Shown: positions 44,419 to 52,954 of the stretch, one piece after another
Layout: each line of letters starts with the position of its first letter
How positions within the stretch are numbered: position 1 is the first letter of the stretch
Source of the DNA: Chitinophagaceae bacterium UBA1953
GTDB lineage: Bacteria > Bacteroidota > Bacteroidia > Chitinophagales > Chitinophagaceae
Length of the DNA: 64,000 nucleotides
Assembly (NCBI GenBank): GCA_002336115.1
Contig: DDEN01000041.1
Location: forward strand, 197,395-261,394
Direction of reading: 5' to 3'
Notes under the pieces: model-generated
Database searches by the model: none
What the model was told of the DNA's origin: nothing
What the model saw: the letters and a program-made list of their open reading frames with translations, nothing else
Translations under genes and position numbers: made by a program

Positions 44419-44822
44419 AAGATGCGGTGATTATTCACCCAATTAATAATATAATCGGCAATTTCATGTGTGTTGGCCCCGGGATGAAATAATTTTCCAA
44501 CGCCCATTTTGTTCAGTTCATTCATATCTTCTTCAGGAATAATGCCCCCGCCTGTAAGCAGCACATCGTCCATTTCTTTTTCTTTCATCAACTGAAGAAG
44601 TTTCGGGAAAACAGTCATGTGTGCGCCGCTGAGAATACTTACACCAATTGCATCCACATCTTCCTGTAAGGCAGCATTCACCACCATTTCAGGAGTTTGA
44701 CGAAGACCGGTATAAATCACTTCCATTCCTGCATCACGCAATGCAGTGGCAATTACTTTAGCGCCACGGTCGTGGCCATCTAATCCAACTTTTGCAACTA
44801 AAACTCTGACTGGTCTGTTCAT
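44415..44822 (-). CDS. stand-alone cobalamin-binding domain of methylmalonyl-CoA mutase type
   Basis: A 135-residue Rossmann-like B12 domain and nothing else. The DxHxxG motif is present in KVGLDGHDRGAKV (His coordinates cobalt from below), followed by SILSGAH and the LLTGGGIIPEEDM loop. Highly similar to the C-terminal domain of methylmalonyl-CoA mutase and to separate small subunits of isobutyryl-CoA-type mutases. It probably pairs with a large catalytic subunit encoded elsewhere. The mutase product connects with the epimerase at 19497. It is monocistronic and divergent from the aldo/keto reductase gene. Confidence 0.88.
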   Translation of the reverse strand: MNRPVRVLVAKVGLDGHDRGAKVIATALRDAGMEVIYTGLRQTPEMVVNAALQEDVDAIGVSILSGAHMTVFPKLLQLMKEKEMDDVLLTGGGIIPEEDMNELNKMGVGKLFHPGANTHEIADYIINWVNNHRIF

Positions 44823-44882
44823 ATAGCAAAATCTTGTTCTGTAAATTTACAGGGTTTCGGTTATCGTTTTGTAATTTAAAGC

Positions 44883-45872
44883 ATGAACTACAGAAAATTT
44901 GGATCAACTGATCTTAACGTTAGCGAAATTGGATTTGGTGCCTGGGCAATTGGCGGAGGCGCAATGATAGGGAACACTGCTATTGGCTGGGGCGATGCTG
45001 ACGATACCGTTTCGGCAACATCCATTCGTGCAGCAATGGATGCCGGTATTAATTTTTTTGATACTGCAGATATTTATGGCCTGGGTCATTCAGAAGAATT
45101 ATTGGGAAAAGAGTGCGGCAGCAATAAGGAGATTATTATTGCCTCCAAGGCGGGCAATGTTGCACGTAATAATGAGTTTACAGTTGATTATTCAAAACAA
45201 CATATTCTTTCTGCCTGCGAAGCTTCACTGAAACGGTTAAACCGAGAAGCAATTGATTATTACCAGTTACATACAGCACGCATCAGTCATTTAAAAAATG
45301 GCGAATGTATAGAAGCCATGCAGCAATTGCAGCAACAGGGAAAAATCCGTTACTGGGGTCTTTCATTAAATACATTTGAGCCTTTGGCCGAAGCTGAATA
45401 TTTACTACAGAACAATTTGGGAAATGGTTTTCAGCTGGTGCTGAATATCATCAATCAAAAAGCATTGCCATTGCTGAAAACATCTGCTGAAAAAGGTTAT
45501 GGAATCATTGCACGGATGCCTTTACAGTTTGGTTTGTTAACCGGAAAGTTTGATCTGGCAACAAATTTTTCCAATACCGATCATCGTAAAAACCGTTTAA
45601 CAAAAGAAGTGATTGACGCAACATTAGAAGCAACTGAACCTGTATGGCAGCTTTGTTCAAAATACCATTGCAGTAAAACACAACTTGCCCTCAGTTACAT
45701 ATTAAGTTATGATGAGGTGTCAACAGTTATTCCCGGAATAAGAACTGCAGAACAGGTAAAACTGAATACACAAGGACTATTTAAGTTAGATGAAGCTGAT
45801 AAAAAAATGATTGAGCAACTTGGAACGGGGTCTTTTAATGAATTAATGGAACTGATCAGGAAACAAGGCTGA
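44883..45872 (+). CDS. aldo/keto reductase
   Basis: A 329-residue TIM-barrel NAD(P)H-dependent oxidoreductase. Active-site tetrad: Asp and Tyr in FFDTADIYGLGHSEELLG, Lys in IIIASKAGNV, and His in DYYQLHTARI. The C-terminal cofactor loop TVIPGIRTAEQVKLN is of the AKR type found in YajO/Tas-like proteins. Substrate unknown; these enzymes reduce aldehydes, ketones or sugars. It has no operon partner: the next gene starts 84 bases on. Confidence 0.9.
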   Translation: MNYRKFGSTDLNVSEIGFGAWAIGGGAMIGNTAIGWGDADDTVSATSIRAAMDAGINFFDTADIYGLGHSEELLGKECGSNKEIIIASKAGNVARNNEFTVDYSKQHILSACEASLKRLNREAIDYYQLHTARISHLKNGECIEAMQQLQQQGKIRYWGLSLNTFEPLAEAEYLLQNNLGNGFQLVLNIINQKALPLLKTSAEKGYGIIARMPLQFGLLTGKFDLATNFSNTDHRKNRLTKEVIDATLEATEPVWQLCSKYHCSKTQLALSYILSYDEVSTVIPGIRTAEQVKLNTQGLFKLDEADKKMIEQLGTGSFNELMELIRKQG

Positions 45873-45956
45873 TACTTTAACATTCATTTTTACAACAATA
45901 ATTATTCAAATAAAATTAATGAGGATCTTTAAGCAGTAAATACTCAACTCAAAACT

Positions 45957-47102
45957 ATGAATCCCTCCATTCACTCAGAGGTAAGCGAACATCTCCGGAA
46001 CAAAGATTATTCTCTTGTTTTAAGACGTATGCTTGATCTCAGTTACGACACCGGTAATCTTTCCATCATACGTGAGGCCACAGCATGGAGCAGGCAATGG
46101 AGCAGCAGCATCAATCAGCAGGGAAACGAACCCGGCGAACAGTTTTTTACAAGCATCAATCAACTGCTTGAAAAAGCCGATGCAGCATTAAAGCGTGAAG
46201 AACAAAATCACATTATGCTGCTTGATGCTGTAAACATTTCCAAAACTTATACAAAAGGAAACTTCACACTCAATCCCATAAGCATCAGCATTCAGAACGG
46301 TGATATACTTGGCGTGGTTGGAGAAAACGGAAATGGTAAAACAACATTGCTGCGTTGTCTTGCCGGACAGTTATACCCCGACAGCGGAACAGTTCATTAC
46401 AGTCTTTTATCAAATCCTGACTATTACAACATCAAAAATTATGTAGCATTTATTCCGCAGCGTATTCCACGCTGGTATGGAATGCTGAAAGATAATCTTC
46501 ATTTCAGTGCTTCCATTGCAGGTATGCATGATGAAACAAATGAAACTATGGTTGAGTTTATGCTGGAACGTTTAAATCTTACTCAATATGCCGATTTAAA
46601 CTGGAACCAGATCAGCAGCGGCTACCGCACCCGTTTTGAACTTGCAAGAATTTTATTGCAGAAACCACAATTGCTGATACTGGACGAGCCGCTTGCTAAT
46701 CTGGACATCAAAGCCCAGCAAACAATTTTAACTGATCTGCGCTATATGACAGCATGGCGAAATCATCCAATGGGTATTGTATTAAGCTCACAACAATTAC
46801 ATGAAGTGGAGAAAGTTGCCCACTCAGTGATGATGATTAAAAATGGCAACTGTATTCATCATTCATTCGGTAATGAAGATGCGGTGAAAGGAAATGCAGT
46901 GGAAGTTGAAACAAAAACAGATAAAGAAACATTGCAGCAAATATTCCGTGAAACAAATGCACTTATTCAGTTTAACGGCGGATTTTATACCATTATTTCT
47001 GAAAGCATTTCGGCACAGCAAATCATTGAACTGCTGGTGAAGAATAATATTACTGTTACTTATTTCCGTGACATTACACATTCAACCAAACGTTACTTTT
47101 AA
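45957..47102 (+). CDS. ABC transporter ATP-binding protein with N-terminal helical extension
   Basis: A 381-residue protein. Residues 1-88 are a charged helical extension (SEVSEHLRNKDYSLVLRRML) not found in ordinary ABC ATPases. The ATPase core covers about 90-300: Walker A GENGNGKTTLLRCL, Q-loop AFIPQRIPRWYG, a variant signature ISSGYRTRFELAR in place of LSGGQ, Walker B LLILDEPLANLD and the switch area VLSSQQLHEVE, where Gln stands at the usual His position. A C-terminal domain of about 75 residues follows. The gene sits 14 bases before a polytopic membrane protein that is its probable permease. Substrate and direction unknown, export more likely (inference). Confidence 0.82.
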   Translation: MNPSIHSEVSEHLRNKDYSLVLRRMLDLSYDTGNLSIIREATAWSRQWSSSINQQGNEPGEQFFTSINQLLEKADAALKREEQNHIMLLDAVNISKTYTKGNFTLNPISISIQNGDILGVVGENGNGKTTLLRCLAGQLYPDSGTVHYSLLSNPDYYNIKNYVAFIPQRIPRWYGMLKDNLHFSASIAGMHDETNETMVEFMLERLNLTQYADLNWNQISSGYRTRFELARILLQKPQLLILDEPLANLDIKAQQTILTDLRYMTAWRNHPMGIVLSSQQLHEVEKVAHSVMMIKNGNCIHHSFGNEDAVKGNAVEVETKTDKETLQQIFRETNALIQFNGGFYTIISESISAQQIIELLVKNNITVTYFRDITHSTKRYF

Positions 47103-47116
47103 AACACCTGCTTAGT

Positions 47117-48607
47117 ATGAAAACAAAAAGACCATTAGCTCCGTCTTTCATCAACCATCTCGATGATTATCTGCTATTAAACAAACCTGTTACCTGGACA
47201 ACAAGAGCTCATCTTGTTATTTATTATACGCTCGTTTTTTCAGCAGTTCTTACGGTACTGAGTTTTATTGTTCCTTCCGATCCTCGAAGTGACAGTTCTG
47301 TATTTGTATGGGTTACATTAACCGCTGTTCTTTCTGTTATTGGCTTTATAACCTGGTGTATTTTTCTTTTCCGCTTTAACGTGTTTAAACGTTTTGGCGA
47401 AGACAAACCTTTTGATGCATTGAAAACCTTCCTGCTTTATTTTATTGCAGTACTGTTTATGGTTGCACCCTGTTATATTCCTCCGGCTGTTGAATCAATC
47501 AGAGCAAATAATGCTTTTGGTAATGAAGAGCTGGTGAGTGACATAAACAGCATCAATACCAAAATCTGCCAACTGGAATACGACTCCATTGAACATACAT
47601 GGTACGAATCAAAGTATATAGTAAGAAATGCCTTAATAGATTCTTATAACGATAGAGATGAGGAAACCATTGAACGGTCATCACAAAACAATGAATACAA
47701 AATCATTGACACAGCAACATTCAGAACTAAAAAATCATCAGCCGACAGCACCTTAAAAATCAACGACTCAACCTGGCATTTTTACACTTGCCCTAATTAT
47801 AATTTTCTTTCAGTGTACGATCTGGATGAATATACAAAAGCGAAAGTCTTTAATTCAATTAAGCTCTTTAACCTTACAATCCGAAATTACAAAGAACCTG
47901 ACTTTTCAAAAACTAAAAAGGAGTTGACTGAGTTATTAAAAAAATACAGCTCGTCTAATTACAACTACTCTTCGTATTATGGCACAAATGATGTTGTTAT
48001 GAGTGACAGCAAATACAACAGCAAAATTCAAATAAGGTATAATCTGGCACACATTAGCAACAGTTTTAATAATCTGAAAGAAAAGAAATATCGCTGGCAC
48101 GATGGAAACGAAGGCAGAATAAGAATCTGGCTTTACCTGTCGCTTATACTTTCTTTACTAGTATTTATTTTCAGACACTCAACTGTAAAAACATTCTTCC
48201 TTACACTACTCAGTAGCATTATTTTGCTTGTATTATCAAGCCTTTTTATTGCTTTTCTGCGTTTTCGTGACACTGGCATATACAATATAATACTGTTTTA
48301 TTTTATTGCATTTTTGGCAATTGCAGTTACATCATTGATCAGAAAAATCAGGCTTGCACTAGACGGCATTGCTATTAACTTGATTACTTTCTTCGTGGCT
48401 TTCATCCCTACATTTATTACGCAACTGTATTATGAAATTGATGAAAAAAAATATCACTATGGCATTGAACATCCTCCAGGTTACAGAGAACAAAAAGAGA
48501 CATTTCTGCTGTTTGCTGAAATTGCAGGATTTATTTTGTTGATCATTTTAATTGAACCATTTTTTAAACGATTGTACCGAAGCTGGTTTTCAAAACCAGA
48601 ACAATAA
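47117..48607 (+). CDS. polytopic membrane protein, probable ABC permease partner
   Basis: A 496-residue protein of no family I recognise. About three membrane segments near residues 34-54, 63-88 and 107-128 are followed by a polar region of some 200 residues (about 130-335) rich in Asp, Ser, Tyr and Lys. Five more segments follow near 338-355, 360-385, 388-410, 420-445 and 460-482. The N-terminus SFINHLDDYLLLNKPVTWTT is likely cytoplasmic. The layout of a large soluble loop between membrane bundles recalls ABC exporters with extracytoplasmic domains. Start 14 bases after the ABC ATPase gene argues for one operon and one complex. Confidence 0.6.
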   Translation: MKTKRPLAPSFINHLDDYLLLNKPVTWTTRAHLVIYYTLVFSAVLTVLSFIVPSDPRSDSSVFVWVTLTAVLSVIGFITWCIFLFRFNVFKRFGEDKPFDALKTFLLYFIAVLFMVAPCYIPPAVESIRANNAFGNEELVSDINSINTKICQLEYDSIEHTWYESKYIVRNALIDSYNDRDEETIERSSQNNEYKIIDTATFRTKKSSADSTLKINDSTWHFYTCPNYNFLSVYDLDEYTKAKVFNSIKLFNLTIRNYKEPDFSKTKKELTELLKKYSSSNYNYSSYYGTNDVVMSDSKYNSKIQIRYNLAHISNSFNNLKEKKYRWHDGNEGRIRIWLYLSLILSLLVFIFRHSTVKTFFLTLLSSIILLVLSSLFIAFLRFRDTGIYNIILFYFIAFLAIAVTSLIRKIRLALDGIAINLITFFVAFIPTFITQLYYEIDEKKYHYGIEHPPGYREQKETFLLFAEIAGFILLIILIEPFFKRLYRSWFSKPEQ

Positions 48608-48612
48608 AACAG

Positions 48613-48636
48613 AAAGGAGAGCAATGCTCTCCTTTT
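48613..48636. terminator. bidirectional terminator between the ABC pair and gltX
   Basis: AAAGGAGAGC, three-base loop, GCTCTCCTTT: a perfect 10-bp stem followed by TTTT-like tracts on both strands, five bases after the stop at 48607 and just before the gltX stop at 48641. Confidence 0.9.
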
Positions 48637-48640
48637 ATAT

Positions 48641-50155
48641 TCAGAACTCAGCTAATGCTTTTTGTATCCGTGCAACTGTTTCCTCTTTTCCTATCAGCTC
48701 AGCTATCTGAAATACAGCCGGGCCAAACTTACCTCCTACCAGCATAATTCGCATAGGCAGCTGAAGTTCGCCTGCTTTGATATTTTTCTCTGCAGCAAGA
48801 TCTTTAAACAATTGTTCAATACTATGTAAATCCCATACAGAAAGGTTATCCAGTTTTCCTGCAAACAATTCAAAGAATTGTTTTTTCTCTTCTGTCCATT
48901 TTGGTTTGAAAGCTTCAAAATCAAGCGTTGCAGGAGCTTTAAAGAAGAAGCCTGCATGTTGCACAAAGTCAGTTAACAATGTACAGCGTTCTTTTACCAG
49001 CTCAATAATCTTTTCGAGTTTTGCATCATCATCCGTAACAATATCATGAGCAGCAAGAACAGATCGTACATCATACATCATACTTCGCACATCTTTTCTT
49101 TTTACCCATTCATGATTGAACCATTTTGCTTTTTCATAATCAAACTTTGCTCCGGCGCTGTGTACACGTTTAATATCAAAATCAGCAATCAGTTCATCCA
49201 TGCTGTACAGTTCTTTTTCTGTACCATCATTCCAACCAAGTAATGCCAGCATATTTACAAATGCTTCAGGGAGAAATCCTTTTTCTTTAAAACCTTCAGT
49301 CAGCTCATTTGTTTTTGGATCTTTCCAGTTCATTGCAAATACCGGGAAACCATATTTAGCTCCATCACGTTTACTCAGTTTACCATTGGGGCCAAGTATT
49401 AATGGAAGATGCGCCCATTCAGGCATTGATGATTCCCATCCAAGATATTTCCACAGCAACAGGTGAACCGATGCGCTGGGCAACCATTCTTCACCACGAA
49501 ACGCATGTGTTATCTTCATCAGGTAATCATCCACCACCACTGCAAGATGATAAGTAGGCATACCATCTGCTTTCAGCAATACTTTATCATCAACCAACCC
49601 TGTCTGGAAACTTACTTCACCACGAATCATATCGGTAAAACTCACCACATCGTTTTCCGGCATTTTAATGCGTATAACATGCGGTGTATTATCAGCAAGC
49701 AGTTGCTTCACTTCATCATCTGTAAGCGTTAAACTGTTGCGCATTTTTTTACGGAGACGGTGATCGTATTGCGGTGAAGGATTTTCCTCTGAGCGGTTTT
49801 CATCCCGCATTTTCTCAAGTTCTTCCGGTGTATCGAAAGCATAATACGCATAACCATCAGCCACCAATGCCTCAGCATACTTGCGGTACATGGGCTTTCG
49901 TTCGCTCTGGCGGTAAGGACCATAATCGCCACCATGCTTCACACTTTCATCGGCATCAAGACCACACCATTTCAAACATTCAAAAATGTATTCTTCAGCT
50001 CCGGGAACAAACCTTGTCTGATCGGTATCTTCAATACGAACGATAAACTCACCGCCATGATGCTTGGCAAATAAGTAATTGTATAACACTGTGCGTACGC
50101 CACCTAAATGCAATCCACCTGTGGGACTCGGGGCAAATCTTACTCTTACACTCAT
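48641..50155 (-). CDS. gltX: glutamate-tRNA ligase
   Basis: A 504-residue class I aminoacyl-tRNA synthetase. The HIGH motif region is FAPSPTGGLHLGG followed by VRTVLYNYLFAKHHG; the KMSKS region is GKLSKRDGAKYG. FIVRIEDTDQTRFVPG and the MPTYHLAVVVDDYLMKITH strand are conserved and the C-terminal anticodon-binding helices fill residues about 330-504. Single copy in the window; whether it also charges tRNA-Gln (with GatCAB) is not visible here. The mRNA should be leaderless: the -7 box ends four bases before the ATG. Confidence 0.96.
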   Translation of the reverse strand: MSVRVRFAPSPTGGLHLGGVRTVLYNYLFAKHHGGEFIVRIEDTDQTRFVPGAEEYIFECLKWCGLDADESVKHGGDYGPYRQSERKPMYRKYAEALVADGYAYYAFDTPEELEKMRDENRSEENPSPQYDHRLRKKMRNSLTLTDDEVKQLLADNTPHVIRIKMPENDVVSFTDMIRGEVSFQTGLVDDKVLLKADGMPTYHLAVVVDDYLMKITHAFRGEEWLPSASVHLLLWKYLGWESSMPEWAHLPLILGPNGKLSKRDGAKYGFPVFAMNWKDPKTNELTEGFKEKGFLPEAFVNMLALLGWNDGTEKELYSMDELIADFDIKRVHSAGAKFDYEKAKWFNHEWVKRKDVRSMMYDVRSVLAAHDIVTDDDAKLEKIIELVKERCTLLTDFVQHAGFFFKAPATLDFEAFKPKWTEEKKQFFELFAGKLDNLSVWDLHSIEQLFKDLAAEKNIKAGELQLPMRIMLVGGKFGPAVFQIAELIGKEETVARIQKALAEF

Positions 50156-50159
50156 GCCA

Positions 50160-50167
50160 CAAAGATA
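50160..50167 (-). promoter_or_regulatory. -7 box directly before gltX
   Basis: Reverse strand TATCTTTG, four bases from the ATG at 50155. Confidence 0.6.
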
Positions 50168-50219
50168 AAGGGTTCATCCACTATTGCACATGAGATATAT
50201 TGCTTTACTTTGAACAGGA

Positions 50220-51152
50220 ATGAGAAAAGTATTTTTTGTATTATTCTGTTTTCTTTCTTTGGTTGGTTTTTCGCAATCAACTTTCGTTTACCCTTCGCTG
50301 TACGTTGAATATGACAGTGCTGTTATGTTCAAAAATTTAAACCTCATCCCGGTAAAAAGAACCGACAGCAGCGAAATCATTTTTCAGCAAAACAACCAGT
50401 CTTTTTACAGCCTGAAAACAGCTTTAAAAAAAGGTTGGGTGAAAATAAAAGAGCGTGGCAATTACATGGTTGATAATATCAATGTACTTATCATTGAAAA
50501 CAACAGCAATGAAACTATTTTTATCCGCAGCGGGGAAATGGTTACAGGTGGCAGACAGGACCGTGTAATAGCTGCAGATACGATTCTGCTGCCCGGAAAA
50601 AAAGAATACACCATCCCCGTTTATTGTATTGAAGAAAGCCGCTGGAGCGAACATGAAAGAAAATTCAGCTATGGTGGTAATGCGGCTTCAGGTTTGCAAA
50701 AAATTATCGATTCAGTGCATAACCAGAAAAAACTTTGGGAAGAAATCAGGCGCTTACTGGTACTTAACAATCAAACATCGTCTTCATCGTACGCAACACT
50801 TCTCAGCAATCATAAAATTGCCGACAGTACAAGTGCATACATAAAATATTTTTTACAGCAGTTCAGCAAAAGAGACAGCAGCATCGTTGGCATCATAGCA
50901 TCAACCGGCAATAAAATTCTTGGAGCTGATGTGTTTCTCAATGAAGGTTTGTTTTACCAAACATTACCTGAATTGCTGAACAAATATTGCATTGAAGCCA
51001 TACTGAACGGCACTCCTGCTTCATCCGTTCATCAAAGAGAACAGGCATATGCAAATGAAATGCTTGACGAAAAAACACAACCCAACTTTCTGCATAAAAA
51101 AGGAAAACGTATTTTTTATAAAGGAAAACTGATACAGATAACGGGCTATTAA
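50220..51152 (+). CDS. exported ARPP-1 / DUF6569-like protein
   Basis: A 310-residue protein with signal MRKVFFVLFCFLSLVGFSQS. The central region (about 45-180) has the features I associate with the ARPP-1 (DUF6569) family: LKKGWVKIKERG near residue 75, NETIFIRSGEMVTGGRQDRV, then TIPVYCIEESRWSE with the conserved Cys and Trp. Family function is unknown. The C-terminal about 130 residues, helical, are unassigned. It lies 24 bases before a polysaccharide deacetylase gene and may be co-transcribed. The assignment is from memory of the motif and could be wrong in detail. Confidence 0.6.
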   Translation: MRKVFFVLFCFLSLVGFSQSTFVYPSLYVEYDSAVMFKNLNLIPVKRTDSSEIIFQQNNQSFYSLKTALKKGWVKIKERGNYMVDNINVLIIENNSNETIFIRSGEMVTGGRQDRVIAADTILLPGKKEYTIPVYCIEESRWSEHERKFSYGGNAASGLQKIIDSVHNQKKLWEEIRRLLVLNNQTSSSSYATLLSNHKIADSTSAYIKYFLQQFSKRDSSIVGIIASTGNKILGADVFLNEGLFYQTLPELLNKYCIEAILNGTPASSVHQREQAYANEMLDEKTQPNFLHKKGKRIFYKGKLIQITGY

Positions 51153-51176
51153 ACTGCGTATATTAATTTTACTTTT

Positions 51177-51803
51177 ATGTGGTACATTGTAACAACACCA
51201 TGGTGGCTGCGGATGATGTTTCCGAAAAACCTTACCTGGCATATCCCAACCCAGGAAAAAATTCTTTACCTCACCTTCGACGATGGGCCACATCCTGAAG
51301 CAACTTCTTTTGTTCTGGATGAATTAAAAAAGTACAATGCAAAGGCTACTTTTTTTTGCATTGGGAAAAATGTAGCAGAGCATCCGGATGTTTATAAACG
51401 GATTTTGAGTGAGGGACACCGTACAGGTAACCATACACACAATCATCTCAACGGTTTTAAAACAAAAGACGAATTGTGGTTAAACAATATTAAAGAAGCA
51501 GCCAAATGGATTGACTCTGATCTTTTACGCCCACCTTACGGAAAAATAAAAGCTTTTCCTGCCAAAGTATTGCAGCAATCAAATCCACCCTTTAAAATTA
51601 TTATGTGGAGTGTAATCAGCGCTGATTTTGACCGCTCCAAAACACCCGAACAATGTTTTCAGCACGTCAAAAAAAATGCAAAACCAGGATCAATTATTGT
51701 TTTTCATGATAGTGAAAAAGCATTTCCGAATATGAAGTATTCGCTGGAGGAAACATTAAAATTTTTTGCAAGTGAGGGTTACAGGTTCGAGGCAATCAGG
51801 TAA
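51177..51803 (+). CDS. polysaccharide deacetylase family protein (NodB fold)
   Basis: A 208-residue carbohydrate esterase family 4 protein that removes N-acetyl groups from sugars such as GlcNAc in peptidoglycan, chitin or exopolysaccharide. Motifs in order: LYLTFDDGPHPEAT (catalytic and metal Asp), GNHTHNHLNGF (metal HxxxH), LLRPPYGKIKAF, and SIIVFHDSEKAF (His). There is no signal peptide, so as drawn it is cytoplasmic or membrane-associated through the MWYIVTTPWWLRMMF start; this pattern is common for the family in Bacteroidota. It starts 24 bases after the ARPP-1-like gene and ends at a strong terminator. Confidence 0.9.
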   Translation: MWYIVTTPWWLRMMFPKNLTWHIPTQEKILYLTFDDGPHPEATSFVLDELKKYNAKATFFCIGKNVAEHPDVYKRILSEGHRTGNHTHNHLNGFKTKDELWLNNIKEAAKWIDSDLLRPPYGKIKAFPAKVLQQSNPPFKIIMWSVISADFDRSKTPEQCFQHVKKNAKPGSIIVFHDSEKAFPNMKYSLEETLKFFASEGYRFEAIR

Positions 51804-51826
51804 TATGGAAGGTCTTAAAATAAGGA

Positions 51827-51857
51827 GGGCCGGGGTGGAAACCCTGGCCCGTTTTTA
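51827..51857 (+). terminator. intrinsic terminator after the deacetylase
   Basis: GGGCCgGGGT, four-base loop, ACCCtGGCCC, then GTTTTTAA. A GC-rich stem, the strongest in the window. Confidence 0.92.
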
Positions 51858-51921
51858 ATCCGTACCCTATGAAAACTTTTGCTAAGGTACAATTTCTTTT
51901 ATCAGTTGCAAGAGTTTTTTC

Positions 51922-52812
51922 TTAACGGAGAATAATAACTTTTGTGTTTCCGTTTACAGTAAGAACTGCCTGATTATCACAGTCTCCGTTACCGTAATCA
52001 AGTGTTCCGGTTTTGCCATTACGGGTAACCTTGATAATTCCTTTTGAAATCCAGCGGCATGTGAACTTTTTAATCAATGGATCAGTTACTTCATGGCTCC
52101 ATGTTCTGCCCTTGCTGTTTTCTCCCTGGCCAGCCCCGGTAATTGAAAAAATGTCATCTAAGGGAAATAAAGGAGTACCATTCCCTTCCAGTTGAGCAAC
52201 TGTACGGGTGTTGCTCCATGCTACCCAACGACCACTATCCCAGGTAAGCTTACCAGAAATGACTTTCGTTGTGAAAATCAAATTGTTACTGGTACTGTTA
52301 TTTACTACTTCATGTGTACCAGCTACGCTTACGCTATCAATTTTATAACCATCAAAAGTAGTTGTAGCCTTGCTGCCCGGTTCTCTCATCCTTCCTGTGA
52401 ATACTGTAATAATTTTGCCTTTTCTTACTTTCCCATCTTTGCCAACACATCCTGCTCCAAAATCAATGGTAACTGTTTTGGGAAATACTCCAACAGTTAC
52501 CGGACTAACAGTTAAAGTGAAGCAACGTACGCTATCGGGACGACCGGCATAATAGCCAGTTTCAGTTCTTCCGCCAAATACGCCTACGCTTCCGGTAATA
52601 CCAATTTCTTCGCCGGTTTCGGCTCCAATGCCCATGGTGTTATCAAAAACATCATCATATGCTGCTTCAGCTTCGTTATCGTTAACGATGCTTTCTTCAG
52701 TAGCCGCCTGATCTGCAGCAGAGCTGTTTTCTTTTTTACAAGAGGTAAGGGTTAATGCACCAAACAGAATGAGTGCCAAACTGCTGGTGATGATAATGTT
52801 ACTTGTTTTCAT
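51922..52812 (-). CDS. hypothetical lipoprotein, 296 residues
   Basis: From the ATG at 52812 there is a lipoprotein signal MKTSNIIITSSLALILFGAL ending in LTSCKKE. An acidic Asp/Glu-rich stretch follows (ESIVNDNEAEAAYDDVFDN). The rest is beta-rich with conserved Cys residues (VRCFTLTVSP, GAGCVGKDGK, TCRWISKG, DCDNQAV). TIDFGAGCVGKDGKVRKGKI recurs as a pattern in other Bacteroidota lipoproteins that I know only as uncharacterised. There is no membrane segment apart from the signal. Probably anchored in the outer membrane or inner leaflet facing the periplasm. Confidence 0.7.
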   Translation of the reverse strand: MKTSNIIITSSLALILFGALTLTSCKKENSSAADQAATEESIVNDNEAEAAYDDVFDNTMGIGAETGEEIGITGSVGVFGGRTETGYYAGRPDSVRCFTLTVSPVTVGVFPKTVTIDFGAGCVGKDGKVRKGKIITVFTGRMREPGSKATTTFDGYKIDSVSVAGTHEVVNNSTSNNLIFTTKVISGKLTWDSGRWVAWSNTRTVAQLEGNGTPLFPLDDIFSITGAGQGENSKGRTWSHEVTDPLIKKFTCRWISKGIIKVTRNGKTGTLDYGNGDCDNQAVLTVNGNTKVIILR

Positions 52813-52941
52813 GTTTACGCTTTTTTTTGAATTGTGAATAGTAAAACGAACGAATAACAGACTACCATACATGTTTGCGGTTTAAAGGCTGTTAAAAATT
52901 CTTTTTGGCCGAAAGGGTGGAGGAAAGGAAGGCTGATGCTT

Positions 52942-52949
52942 TATTTTTG
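52942..52949 (+). promoter_or_regulatory. -7 box directly before the TatD gene
   Basis: TATTTTTG ends five bases before the ATG at 52955, so the mRNA should be leaderless. Confidence 0.55.
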
Positions 52950-52954
52950 CGTTT

